NCBI GenBank assembly: GCA_017883125.1
Contig: JADGOD010000230.1
Location: 1-16,408, forward strand
Length of the DNA: 16,408 nt
Origin: Acidimicrobiales bacterium
GTDB taxonomy: Bacteria; Actinomycetota; Acidimicrobiia; Acidimicrobiales; RAAP-2
Direction: 5' to 3'
In this document: one piece after another, positions 1 through 6,791 of the stretch
How positions within the stretch are numbered: the stretch's first letter is position 1
Layout of the letters: each line of letters opens with the position of its first letter
The notes under the pieces: generated by a model
Databases searched by the model: none
What the model was told of the DNA's origin: nothing
The model's input: the letters and a program-made list of their open reading frames with translations, nothing else
Made by a program: the position numbers and the translations under genes

Positions 1-1152
1 CGGGAGCTCGCCCGCCTCGGAGGAGGCCAGCACGGCGCGCAGCAGGCGCCGGGCGGTGGCGACCGCGGCGTCGCTGCCCGAGAGGTGGTCCTTCGTCCGG
101 TCGACGATCGGGCCCATGCTCACCTGCACCACGGAATCCTCGTCGACCACGCTACGGTCGAAGCCGGTGAAGTGGCCGGCATCCATCAGCGCACGGTCCT
201 GGCCCCAGCGATTCGATCGGTCACCGCTTACCGTCGAGAAGTTGCGCGGATCAGGATCGAAGTCGGCTCTAACGGCGCCGAAGTCCTTCTGGGACACCGG
301 TGCCGTGCCATAGCTGCCGAAGAACAAGATGTGGTGGGTGTCGTCCACCGGCACGAAGGCGAAGACGTGCTTGCGATCGACGAAGCCGGTCGCTGCGACG
401 ATCACGAGCGGGAAGAAGAAGTTCGTCACTCTGGCGTAGGTGCGGCCGTCGTCCTGTTGGCGAAGCGAGGCGGCCCGCATGCCGAAGGGCGTCTCTGCGG
501 TCTCGTAGGTCGGGATCTTGGTGAAGGCGATACTGGCCTTGCCTTCATCCATCGCCTCGCTCTTGTCTCGCACGACATTGCGGGTCCAGCTCTGGTGGAG
601 GATCCCCGCGTGGACCGAATCGAGCCCGCCCTCGAGCGCCTGGAGCCAGTTGACGGGCAGGACCGAGAACGTGACCGCCGTCTTGTTCCCGTGCTCGGCA
701 GTGAAGGGCAGGTCCGGGAAGGCAGCTGGGTCGGGGCCGCCGAGCCACACCCACGCGATGCCCCCGGCCTCGTGCACGGGGAAGTGGGCGACCGTGACGC
801 TGGCGCAGAACTGCTCGTGCCGGACCACCTGTGTGGGCGCCTCGACCACGGAGCCAGACACGTCGGTCTTCCAGCCGTGATAGATGCAGCGCAGCCCGTC
901 ACCCTCGACACGCGCCAGGAGTAGCGAAGCTTGGCGGTGGGGGCAGCCCTCGGCGAGGAAGCCGATCCGGCCATCGGGGACGCGCCAGGCGACGTAGTTC
1001 TCGCCCAAGAGGCGTACTGGCGTCGGTGCGTCCCCCACCACGAGGTTGTCGGACAGAGCGAAGGGGACCCAGTAGTTCTCTCGTATGAGCCTGCCCATCG
1101 GCGCATCACCCTCGACCCGGGTCATCAGCTCGTTCTCTTCGCGAGTCACCAT
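1..1152 (-). CDS. Rieske non-haem iron aromatic-ring oxygenase, alpha subunit (3' end outside window)
   Basis: My translation gives 384 residues running off the left edge. An N-terminal Rieske domain holds a [2Fe-2S] site, C70-P-H72 and C89-I-Y-H92, with the usual 16-residue spacing. The catalytic domain shows the 2-His motif D178-S-V-H181-x4-H186 for mononuclear Fe(II). A later stretch, S-M-G-P-I-V-D-R-T (345-353), resembles the phthalate 4,5-dioxygenase-like group of oxygenases. Such proteins hydroxylate or O-demethylate aromatic or other ring substrates using electrons from a separate reductase; no reductase or ferredoxin gene lies in view. The ATG at 1152 is favoured by an AGGAG seven bases upstream. 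The TetR gene upstream on the same strand and the palindrome at 1238-1261 suggest substrate-responsive repression. The family call is firm; the substrate cannot be told. Confidence 0.9.
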   Translation of the reverse strand, partial: MVTREENELMTRVEGDAPMGRLIRENYWVPFALSDNLVVGDAPTPVRLLGENYVAWRVPDGRIGFLAEGCPHRQASLLLARVEGDGLRCIYHGWKTDVSGSVVEAPTQVVRHEQFCASVTVAHFPVHEAGGIAWVWLGGPDPAAFPDLPFTAEHGNKTAVTFSVLPVNWLQALEGGLDSVHAGILHQSWTRNVVRDKSEAMDEGKASIAFTKIPTYETAETPFGMRAASLRQQDDGRTYARVTNFFFPLVIVAATGFVDRKHVFAFVPVDDTHHILFFGSYGTAPVSQKDFGAVRADFDPDPRNFSTVSGDRSNRWGQDRALMDAGHFTGFDRSVVDEDSVVQVSMGPIVDRTKDHLSGSDAAVATARRLLRAVLASSEAGELP

Positions 1153-1234
1153 GGGTTCGCTCCTCTCCGCGCTCGGTTGCACCCGTCATCCGCTTGGCCG
1201 TTGGCACCAGGGCTCAGCGACCGTTTGTGCCATC

Positions 1235-1263
1235 ACAGTATTTCGTCAAGTGACGAAATACAA
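1235..1263 (-). promoter_or_regulatory. Candidate promoter of the Rieske gene, overlapping the palindrome
   Basis: Reading the minus strand, TTGTAT (1263-1258) lies 17 bases before TACTGT (1240-1235), a weak -35/-10 pair. The spacer is filled by the palindrome at 1238-1261, so a repressor bound there would block RNA polymerase. The -35 matches the consensus only in TTG, so this is a suggestion; a TTGACG at 1249-1244 is an alternative -35. Confidence 0.35.
1238..1261. promoter_or_regulatory. 24-bp palindrome, probable TetR-family operator
   Basis: Perfect 11-bp arms, GTATTTCGTCA (1238-1248) and TGACGAAATAC (1251-1261), flank a two-base centre AG. It is AT-richer than its surroundings, sits 86 bp upstream of the Rieske start codon, and lies between that gene and the TetR gene at 1427-2017. 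Size and symmetry are typical of sites bound by TetR dimers. I saw no second copy in the window. Confidence 0.75.
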
Positions 1264-1426
1264 GGTCCCTGCAATCGACAGCGGCCTTCCGGGGGAATCC
1301 GATCGATCCCGTCACCGCCCCGCCCCTGCCGCGGCGAGGGGGTCGGCAACCTGTTCGTGAGAGCGGGATGGTGCTCTCTCGTCATCTCCACGCCGAGGCC
1401 GTTTCGTTACGCCCCTCTTGGGATGC

Positions 1427-2017
1427 TCAGGTCTTGATGCGCTCGCCTTCGATCTCGCGGATGCATCGCTCGACGAGCTCGATGGCCTCGGCGTGGCCGA
1501 TGTCCAAGCCGAAGGCATCTTCGGTGAGGAGGAAGCGGGAGATGGCGCCCAGGATGAAGACGATCGCCTCGGGTGACCGAGGGCCCGCCGCGGCGTCGGA
1601 ACCCTCGATCACGCCGGCGAGCGCGGCCAGCTGCATTCGGCGGAAGGTGCGCGAAGACTCAGCGAGCTCGGAGCGAATCGCCTTGCGGTGATTGGCCAGG
1701 GCAACAAACTCCGCGTTCAGCGCGCCATTCGAGCGGTCCCGCAGGAGGTCCCAGAAACCCCAGAGCGGCTGCGCCGAGGCGAGCACCTCCTCCTGGTGCG
1801 CCAGGCTCCGCTGCGCACCCCGGCGGAGGAGCTCGATGAAGAGGTCGTCCATGGTCTCGAAGTAGTAGTGGATGGCGTTGGGGACCCCGGCCCGGCTGGC
1901 GATCCGCCGTGAGCTGACGGCGGCGTAGCCCTCTTCCAGCATGAGTTCCTCGGCGGCATCAAGGAGCGCGGTCCGTGTTGCTGACTCGTCATCGGGTCTC
2001 CGGCGCCGTGCTGCCAT
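1427..2017 (-). CDS. TetR/AcrR-family transcriptional regulator
   Basis: The product is 196 residues, the usual length for the family. An N-terminal helix-turn-helix spans about residues 14-60, with the recognition region around S35-S-R-R-I-A-S-R-A-G-V-P and the family-typical H50-Y-Y-F. The C-terminal helical part (about 65-190) should bind a ligand and dimerise; it shows nothing diagnostic of the ligand. A GGAG six to eight bases before the ATG supports the start at 2017. The Rieske oxygenase gene follows on the same strand after a 274-bp gap that holds a strong palindrome, so the likely role is repression of the oxygenase until a substrate or related metabolite appears. Autoregulation is possible, but no copy of the palindrome is seen upstream of this gene. 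Confidence 0.9.
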   Translation of the reverse strand: MAARRRRPDDESATRTALLDAAEELMLEEGYAAVSSRRIASRAGVPNAIHYYFETMDDLFIELLRRGAQRSLAHQEEVLASAQPLWGFWDLLRDRSNGALNAEFVALANHRKAIRSELAESSRTFRRMQLAALAGVIEGSDAAAGPRSPEAIVFILGAISRFLLTEDAFGLDIGHAEAIELVERCIREIEGERIKT

Positions 2018-2122
2018 CCCTGTCTCCTCGCTCGCGCTTCAAGGTTGCTCGGTCGATTGTCCCATCCGCGGCTCCCTCGATCTACCTACAGAACAGCTCG
2101 ACGCACCTGCCCTGAACTCAAA

Positions 2123-2162
2123 CGAGGCCGCCAAGGCCTCGCTGTGGCCCTCAGGGCCACAG
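2123..2162. repeat. Two abutting perfect inverted repeats (tandem hairpins)
   Basis: The first hairpin has 7-bp arms CGAGGCC (2123-2129) and GGCCTCG (2135-2141) around a GCCAA loop. The second starts at the next base, with 10-bp arms CTGTGGCCCT (2142-2151) and AGGGCCACAG (2153-2162) around one C. Read on the minus strand, the pair is followed by TTTGAGTT, a weak terminator-like tail. Either transcription termination or a protein-binding site is possible. Confidence 0.6.
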
Positions 2163-2370
2163 GCCCGATGATCCAACAAGGTCCAGGGACCCCATCAAGG
2201 GCGGTCCGGAGGCGTCCATAGAAGTACGTCTTCGCATCAGAGCCATAGTCAGATTCGCGAGTGTCCGCTCAAGTCCTCTCGGATCTGGTCTCCAGGCAGC
2301 AGAATTGGCTGCAGTCGAGCCAAATCAGGCCGATTGAGCATTCGAGAACATGGCCCGAGGAGCGACCTTC

Positions 2371-2396
2371 GTGCGCCCCTCGGGATTCGAACCCGA
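2371..2396 (-). other. Orphan tRNA 3' end (T-arm plus acceptor strand), likely remnant
   Basis: On the minus strand, a 5-bp stem TCGGG/CCCGA closes the loop TTCGAAT (2396-2380), an exact T-arm matching the TTCRANY consensus. It is followed by GGGGCGC, the right length for a 3' acceptor strand, then A. No matching 5' acceptor (GCGCCCC), D-arm or anticodon stem lies at the expected distance for a class I or II tRNA, and CCA is not encoded. It reads as a tRNA 3' fragment, of the kind left at attachment sites of integrating elements, although no integrase is in view. Confidence 0.4.
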
Positions 2397-2475
2397 AACC
2401 TGCGGGGTCCCGGTCTCCTCTGCGAGGGAGCTCCGAGCTGTCGAGAGGTTCGAGGAACCGGGCCACACCCGGCGG

Positions 2476-2481
2476 TAGGGT
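2476..2481 (+). promoter_or_regulatory. Possible -10 hexamer for the mannosyltransferase gene
   Basis: TAGGGT lies 42 bases before the GTG at 2524 and resembles the TAGNNT hexamers seen just upstream of several other genes in this window. No clear -35 is visible. Confidence 0.25.
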
Positions 2482-2523
2482 TCTTCCGCCGCACGAACGC
2501 CGAGGCGGTGGGGGTTCACGCAC

Positions 2524-3720
2524 GTGTCAGCGACTCGACAAGACGAGCAGTCTCGATCAAGCGGTGCGGGTCGCTCGCGCCCCTCGCTCCGCGGGCGAGG
2601 CGCTGCGATGGCCCCCAGCCTGGCTGAGGCGGTCTCGGTCGTCTGGCTCCCCTACGTCATCGCCCGGGTCATCGTCGGGCTGTCGCTCGCCCTGAGCCGC
2701 TACGAGGTCAGCCATCTCAAGATCGGGGATCTCAAGGCGGTGACGGCCTCGCACGCCGGACTGACCGGTTCGGACGCCAGCTGGTACTCGGCGATCGCCA
2801 CCGACGGCTATCACGGGGTCGCTCACCAGGGGCTCCGCTTCTTCCCCCTCTATCCGAGCCTGCTCAACACCGCCCACCATCTCACCGGTGCCTCGGTCGG
2901 GTCGATCTCAGTGCTCTTGGCCAACGTGCTCAGCTTCCTCGCCGTCATGGGGATCTACCTGCTCACCCGCTTCGAGCTCGGTGACCGGGTCGTCGCCCGC
3001 CGGGCCGCCTGGCTGCTCTGCCTCACCCCGGCCTCCTTCGTCCTCGTGATGGGGTACGCCGAGTCGCTCTTCTTGGTCCTGGCCATCGGTGCGTTCTACG
3101 GCCTGCGCAGGCGCATGTGGTGGCTGGCGACGTTCTGTGGGGTCTTGGCCGGGCTCACCCGACCCATCGGGATGCTGCTCGCGCTCCCCGCCCTGGTCGA
3201 GCTGATCCGGAGCTGGTCGGGGGCCAAACGCCTCGACAGGGTCGCTCAGGTCTCCGCGGTGGCCGCGCCGGTTCTCGGCGCGGCGGTCTACCTGGCGTGG
3301 GTGGCGCACGCCTTCGGCGGCTTCTTCGAGCCGTTCCGCATCCAGATGAACGGCTCCCGCCACGGCGGGATCGGCGATCCGGTCTCGGTGCTCTACCACG
3401 CTGCCCTCGACGCGCTCCACGGCCACGTCGGCACCGCCCTGCACGTGCCGTGGATCGTGCTGGCAGCCCTGCTGGTCGTCGTGGCGTTCTGGAGGCTCCC
3501 GGTCTCCTACGGCCTGTTCGCCGCCGTGGTCATCGCCGCCGCCCTGAGCGGCCAGAACCTCGACTCCTTCGAGCGCTATGCGCTGAGCGCGTTCCCCGTG
3601 GTCATCGCGGCGGCCACGCTGATCAAGTCCGAGCGGGTGGCGCTCCCGGTGATCACGCTCAGCGCGGTGGCGATGTTCGCCTACGGCCTGCTGGCCTTTC
3701 TCGGCGCCTACGTCCCCTAG
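2524..3720 (+). CDS. PIG-V-like GT-C mannosyltransferase, integral membrane
   Basis: This 398-residue polytopic protein has about eight to ten hydrophobic segments. After the first membrane segment an extracytoplasmic loop holds S83-D84-A-S-W-Y with I-A-T-D-G-Y-H, followed by F-F-P-L-Y-P. That pattern is characteristic of PIG-V-type GT-C glycosyltransferases, which take mannose from a polyprenyl-phosphate donor outside the membrane; the acidic residue D84 is the likely catalytic base. In actinobacteria such enzymes are expected to act on phosphatidylinositol mannosides, lipoglycans or other envelope glycans, but the acceptor is not determined here. The GTG at 2524 gives the longest frame. ATG at 2608 (residue 29) has GAGG seven bases upstream and would remove a basic, low-complexity leader, so it may be the true start. 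The gene ends 62 bp before the aminotransferase. Confidence 0.8.
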   Translation: MSATRQDEQSRSSGAGRSRPSLRGRGAAMAPSLAEAVSVVWLPYVIARVIVGLSLALSRYEVSHLKIGDLKAVTASHAGLTGSDASWYSAIATDGYHGVAHQGLRFFPLYPSLLNTAHHLTGASVGSISVLLANVLSFLAVMGIYLLTRFELGDRVVARRAAWLLCLTPASFVLVMGYAESLFLVLAIGAFYGLRRRMWWLATFCGVLAGLTRPIGMLLALPALVELIRSWSGAKRLDRVAQVSAVAAPVLGAAVYLAWVAHAFGGFFEPFRIQMNGSRHGGIGDPVSVLYHAALDALHGHVGTALHVPWIVLAALLVVVAFWRLPVSYGLFAAVVIAAALSGQNLDSFERYALSAFPVVIAAATLIKSERVALPVITLSAVAMFAYGLLAFLGAYVP

Positions 3721-3782
3721 GCGCAGCGCTCGTCGCTGAGGCCCGGTCAGATCCTGGGCGCAAGGTGGCAGACTTGGGAGCC

Positions 3783-5132
3783 ATGGAACCCATCAACGAC
3801 CCCCAGGCCAAGGCGGCCGTGATGGCCGACGACCGAGGCCACGTCTTCCACTCCTGGTCCGCCCAGTCACTGATCAACCCGATGGCGCTCGCCGGCGCCG
3901 AGGGGAGCTACGTCTACGACTACGACGGCAACACGTACCTCGACCTCTCGAGCCAGCTGGTGAACACCAACATCGGCCACCAGCACCCCGCCGTGGTCGA
4001 GGCGATCAAGGCCCAGGCCGATCGGCTCTGCACGATCTCCCCGAGCTACGCCAACGACGTGCGGGGAGAGGCAGCCCGCCTGATCGTGGAGCGGGCGCCG
4101 GACAGCTTCTCCCACGTCTTCTTCACCAACGGCGGCACCGAGGCCGTCGAGCACGCCGTGCGCATGGCCCGGCTCCACACCGGCCGGTCCAAGGTGCTCT
4201 CCCGATACCGCTCGTACCACGGGGGCACCCTGCTCTCGGTGAACCTGACCGGCGACCCGAGACGGTGGCCCAGCGACCAGGGGACCGCCGGGGTCGTGCA
4301 CTTCTTCGGTCCGTTCCTCTACCGCAGCGAGTTCAACGCCACGACCGAGGAGGAGGAGTGTGAGCGGGCCCTCACGCACCTCTCCCGGACCATAGAGCTC
4401 GAAGGCCCCTCGACGATCGCCGCGATCATCCTCGAGACGATCCCCCGGACGGCGGGGATCATGCCGCCCCCCCCTGGCTACCTCGCCGGGGTGCGTGAGC
4501 TCTGCGACCACCACGGCATCGTCTACATCGCCGACGAGGTCATGTGCGGCTTCGGGCGGACCGGTGAGTGGTTCGGCTTCGACCGCCATGGGGTCACGCC
4601 GGATCTGATCACCTTCGCCAAGGGCGTCAACTCCGGCTACGTCCCCCTCGGCGGGGTCGTGATCTCGAGAGAGATCGTCGAGACGTTCTCGACACGCGTC
4701 TACCCTGGAGGGCTCACGTACTCGGGCCACCCGCTGGCGTGCGCGGCGGCCGTGGCGACCATCAACGCCATGGAGGACGAGGGGATCGTCAGAAACGCGA
4801 AGAGGATCGGCGACGAGGTCCTCCGCCCGGGTCTCAGCGATCTCGCCGAGAGGCACCCGGTGATCGGAGAGGTGCGGGGCGAAGGGGTCTTCTTCGCCCT
4901 CGATCTCGTCAAGGACCGCTCGACGAAAGAGGAGCTCGCCCCCTACGGCGGCACCTCCCAGGCGATGGCGGACCTGACCGCAGCGATGAAGGACCAGGGC
5001 CTGCTGCCCTTCATCAACTACCACCGGCTCCACATCGTCCCGCCCTGCACGATCTCGGCCTCGGAGGCCACCGAGGCGCTGGCCCGCCTCGACGTGGCGC
5101 TCGCCGCCGCCGACGCCCACTACGAGGGCTGA
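3783..5132 (+). CDS. Class III PLP-dependent aminotransferase
   Basis: The product is 449 residues, the standard length of class III (ornithine/omega) aminotransferases. Family marks include F-T-N-G-G-T-E-A (PLP phosphate binding), Y-R-S-Y-H-G-G, the I-A-D-E-V-M-C-G-F-G-R-T-G-E block with the PLP-pyridine aspartate, and L-I-T-F-A-K280-G-V-N-S-G-Y with the Schiff-base lysine K280. The late Y-S-G-H-P-L-A-C and N-terminal S-S-Q-L-V-N-T-N-I-G-H-Q-H resemble taurine:pyruvate and beta-alanine-type transaminases, so an omega-amino acid donor is plausible but unproven. The frame is open further upstream (from 3117), but that part is antisense-like shadow in the preceding gene; homology starts at ATG 3783. 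Three bases separate its stop from the thioesterase, which points to an operon. Confidence 0.9.
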   Translation: MEPINDPQAKAAVMADDRGHVFHSWSAQSLINPMALAGAEGSYVYDYDGNTYLDLSSQLVNTNIGHQHPAVVEAIKAQADRLCTISPSYANDVRGEAARLIVERAPDSFSHVFFTNGGTEAVEHAVRMARLHTGRSKVLSRYRSYHGGTLLSVNLTGDPRRWPSDQGTAGVVHFFGPFLYRSEFNATTEEEECERALTHLSRTIELEGPSTIAAIILETIPRTAGIMPPPPGYLAGVRELCDHHGIVYIADEVMCGFGRTGEWFGFDRHGVTPDLITFAKGVNSGYVPLGGVVISREIVETFSTRVYPGGLTYSGHPLACAAAVATINAMEDEGIVRNAKRIGDEVLRPGLSDLAERHPVIGEVRGEGVFFALDLVKDRSTKEELAPYGGTSQAMADLTAAMKDQGLLPFINYHRLHIVPPCTISASEATEALARLDVALAAADAHYEG

Positions 5133-5135
5133 GCG

Positions 5136-5807
5136 TTGAGCGAGGAGTCCTATCGTGCGGCACGGGCCGACGCAGCAGCAGCGGTGCGCCGTCTCGGTCA
5201 CGCCCTGGTGGCGAAGTCGACCGACAGAGAGCTCCTCGGGCGCATCGCCCGCGAGGTCGACGACCTCGCCGCGCTGGCCGAGGGGGGACCTGAGCGCGTC
5301 CGGATCCCGAACTCGTCGCGGTCGTTCTTCGAGCCCCCCACGGCCTCGTCGCCACCCGAGCACAAGAGCCTCTTCGCCGAATCGATCATCTCGGGCGAGC
5401 TGAACCCCCTGAGCGCCGGAGCGGATCTGTGGCGCGAGGGGGACGAGGCCGTGCTCGAGGTCTCCCTCGGCCCGGCCTTCGGCGGCGCCCCGGGGAGGGC
5501 GCACGGCGGGGTGGTTGCCGCGTTGATCGACGAGACGATGGGGATCGTCCTGGCCATCCACAACGAAGCCGCCTACACCGGTCGGCTGAGCGTGACTTAC
5601 CGGGCCGGCACGCCCGTCGGCGAGACCGTGACGTGCCGAGCCCGCCTGGCCGGGCGCGAGGGACGCAAGCTGTTCATGACCGCCGAGGTGAGAGCCGGAG
5701 AGCTCCTGTGCGCGCAAGGCGAGGCGACCTTCATCACCGTGGACAAGCAGCGGTTCGCCGCCGAGACGGACGAGGGAATTCCCGGCATCACCTCGACGTT
5801 GAACTAA
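5136..5807 (+). CDS. PaaI-family hotdog thioesterase with helical N-terminal extension
   Basis: This 223-residue protein has a C-terminal hotdog domain (about 85-210) with R-A-H123-G-G-V-V-A-A-L-I-D132-E133, the typical helix of PaaI/4HBT thioesterases that hydrolyse acyl- or aryl-CoA esters. Roughly the first 55 residues are charged and helical (Y-R-A-A-R-A-D-A-A-A-A-V, then R-E-L-L-G-R-I-A-R-E-V-D-D-L), longer than the usual ~140-residue form. The start is a TTG at 5136, three bases after the aminotransferase stop, without a clear ribosome site; translational coupling is likely. GTG at 5184 is an alternative start. Substrate unknown. Confidence 0.85.
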   Translation: MSEESYRAARADAAAAVRRLGHALVAKSTDRELLGRIAREVDDLAALAEGGPERVRIPNSSRSFFEPPTASSPPEHKSLFAESIISGELNPLSAGADLWREGDEAVLEVSLGPAFGGAPGRAHGGVVAALIDETMGIVLAIHNEAAYTGRLSVTYRAGTPVGETVTCRARLAGREGRKLFMTAEVRAGELLCAQGEATFITVDKQRFAAETDEGIPGITSTLN

Positions 5808-5833
5808 GCGCTGCCTAGAGAAGGATCCCCACG

Positions 5834-6790
5834 ATGCCTGCGGTCACGGTCGAAAACACACTTGTCCTCCCCCGAGTCGAGCTCACGGACCCCGATGCCG
5901 TGATCCGTCCGGTCAAGCAGCGCACCACGGCGCCCTCGGGCTTCGAGGGCGAGGGGTTCCCCGTCCGGCGGGCCTTCGCCGGGGTCAAGGTCGAGGACCT
6001 CGATCCGTTCATCCACATGGACCAGATGGGCGAGGTCCAGTACGCACCCGGTGAGCCCAAGGGCACCCCGTGGCACCCCCACCGCGGCTTCGAGACCGTC
6101 ACCTACATGATCGACGGGATCTTCCAGCACCAGGACTCGATCGGCGGCGGCGGGGTGATCCAGAACGGCGCCACCCAGTGGATGACGGCCGGATCGGGCA
6201 TCCTGCACATCGAGAAGCCACCGGAGCACCTGGTGGTCTCCGGAGGGCTCTTCCACGGCTTCCAGATCTGGGTCAACCTCCCGGCGGCCGACAAGATGCT
6301 CTCGCCCCGGTACCAGGACATCGACGCCGATGCCGTGACGCTGCTCACCAGCAACGACGGCGGCGCCCTCATCCGGGTGATCGCTGGATCGGTCGCCGGC
6401 CACAAGGGACCGGGCATGACCCACACCCCGATCAGCCTGGTCCACGTGACCCTGAGCCCCGGTGCGCGCCTCGTGCTCCCGTGGGAGCCCAGCTTCAACG
6501 CCCTGGTCTATGGGGTCAGCGGCGAGGGATCCGTCGGGCCTGACGGAGCGCCCCTGGCCACCGGTCAGCTGGCCGTGCTCGGAGCCGGCGACGGCATCGA
6601 GCTGAAGGCGAACGCCACCCAGGACTCGCGCACCGGCTCCTTCGACGTGCTCATCCTCGGTGGACAGCCGATCCGCGAGCCCGTCGCCGCCTATGGTCCG
6701 TTCGTGATGAACACCGCCGAGGAGATCCGCCAGGCCTTCGCCGACTTCGAGGCCGGCCGCCTCGGCACGGTCCCCGCCGACCACATCTGA
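5834..6790 (+). CDS. Pirin-family bicupin protein
   Basis: The product is 318 residues with an N-terminal cupin carrying W-H81-P-H83-R-G-F-E-T-V-T-Y and G-I-L-H125-I-E127. These match in order and spacing the metal ligands of human pirin (His56, His58, His101, Glu103), so an iron-type site is expected. The C-terminal half (about 190-290) is the second cupin-like domain typical of pirins. Bacterial pirins have been described as quercetin dioxygenases or as modulators of metabolic enzymes; nothing here decides between these. GAGAAGGA upstream of ATG 5834 is a good ribosome site. The stop is separated by one base from the ATG of the following dehydrogenase, so the two are very probably co-transcribed. 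Confidence 0.9.
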   Translation: MPAVTVENTLVLPRVELTDPDAVIRPVKQRTTAPSGFEGEGFPVRRAFAGVKVEDLDPFIHMDQMGEVQYAPGEPKGTPWHPHRGFETVTYMIDGIFQHQDSIGGGGVIQNGATQWMTAGSGILHIEKPPEHLVVSGGLFHGFQIWVNLPAADKMLSPRYQDIDADAVTLLTSNDGGALIRVIAGSVAGHKGPGMTHTPISLVHVTLSPGARLVLPWEPSFNALVYGVSGEGSVGPDGAPLATGQLAVLGAGDGIELKANATQDSRTGSFDVLILGGQPIREPVAAYGPFVMNTAEEIRQAFADFEAGRLGTVPADHI

Positions 6791-6791
6791 G

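Larger units (their letters stand above)
2018..2523. other. Intergenic stretch of about 500 bp without a convincing gene
   Basis: No frame on either strand gives a recognisable protein; the short open frames here have compositions typical of chance frames in GC-rich DNA. The stretch contains two abutting perfect hairpins (2123-2162), an orphan tRNA-like 3' end (2371-2396) and a possible -10 hexamer TAGGGT (2476-2481) facing the mannosyltransferase gene. The rest shows no structure I can name. Confidence 0.6.

Noticed and set aside
1359..1378. Hairpin GAGAGC / GCTCTC with an 8-base loop between tetR and the Rieske gene
   Set aside because: The stem is only six base pairs with no T-run on the minus strand, so calling it a terminator is not justified.
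2340..2520. A complete tRNA gene on the minus strand
   Set aside because: The T-arm and 3' acceptor strand are clear, but no pairing 5' acceptor, anticodon stem or D-arm lies at a class I or class II distance.
3724..3738. Short inverted repeat CAGCG / CGCTG between the mannosyltransferase and the aminotransferase
   Set aside because: Five-base arms are expected by chance in DNA this GC-rich; there is no terminator tail.
3867..5717. A 616-codon open frame on the minus strand opposite the aminotransferase and thioesterase
   Set aside because: It has no recognisable domain, and its composition mirrors the GC-rich sense genes, which have intact active-site motifs.
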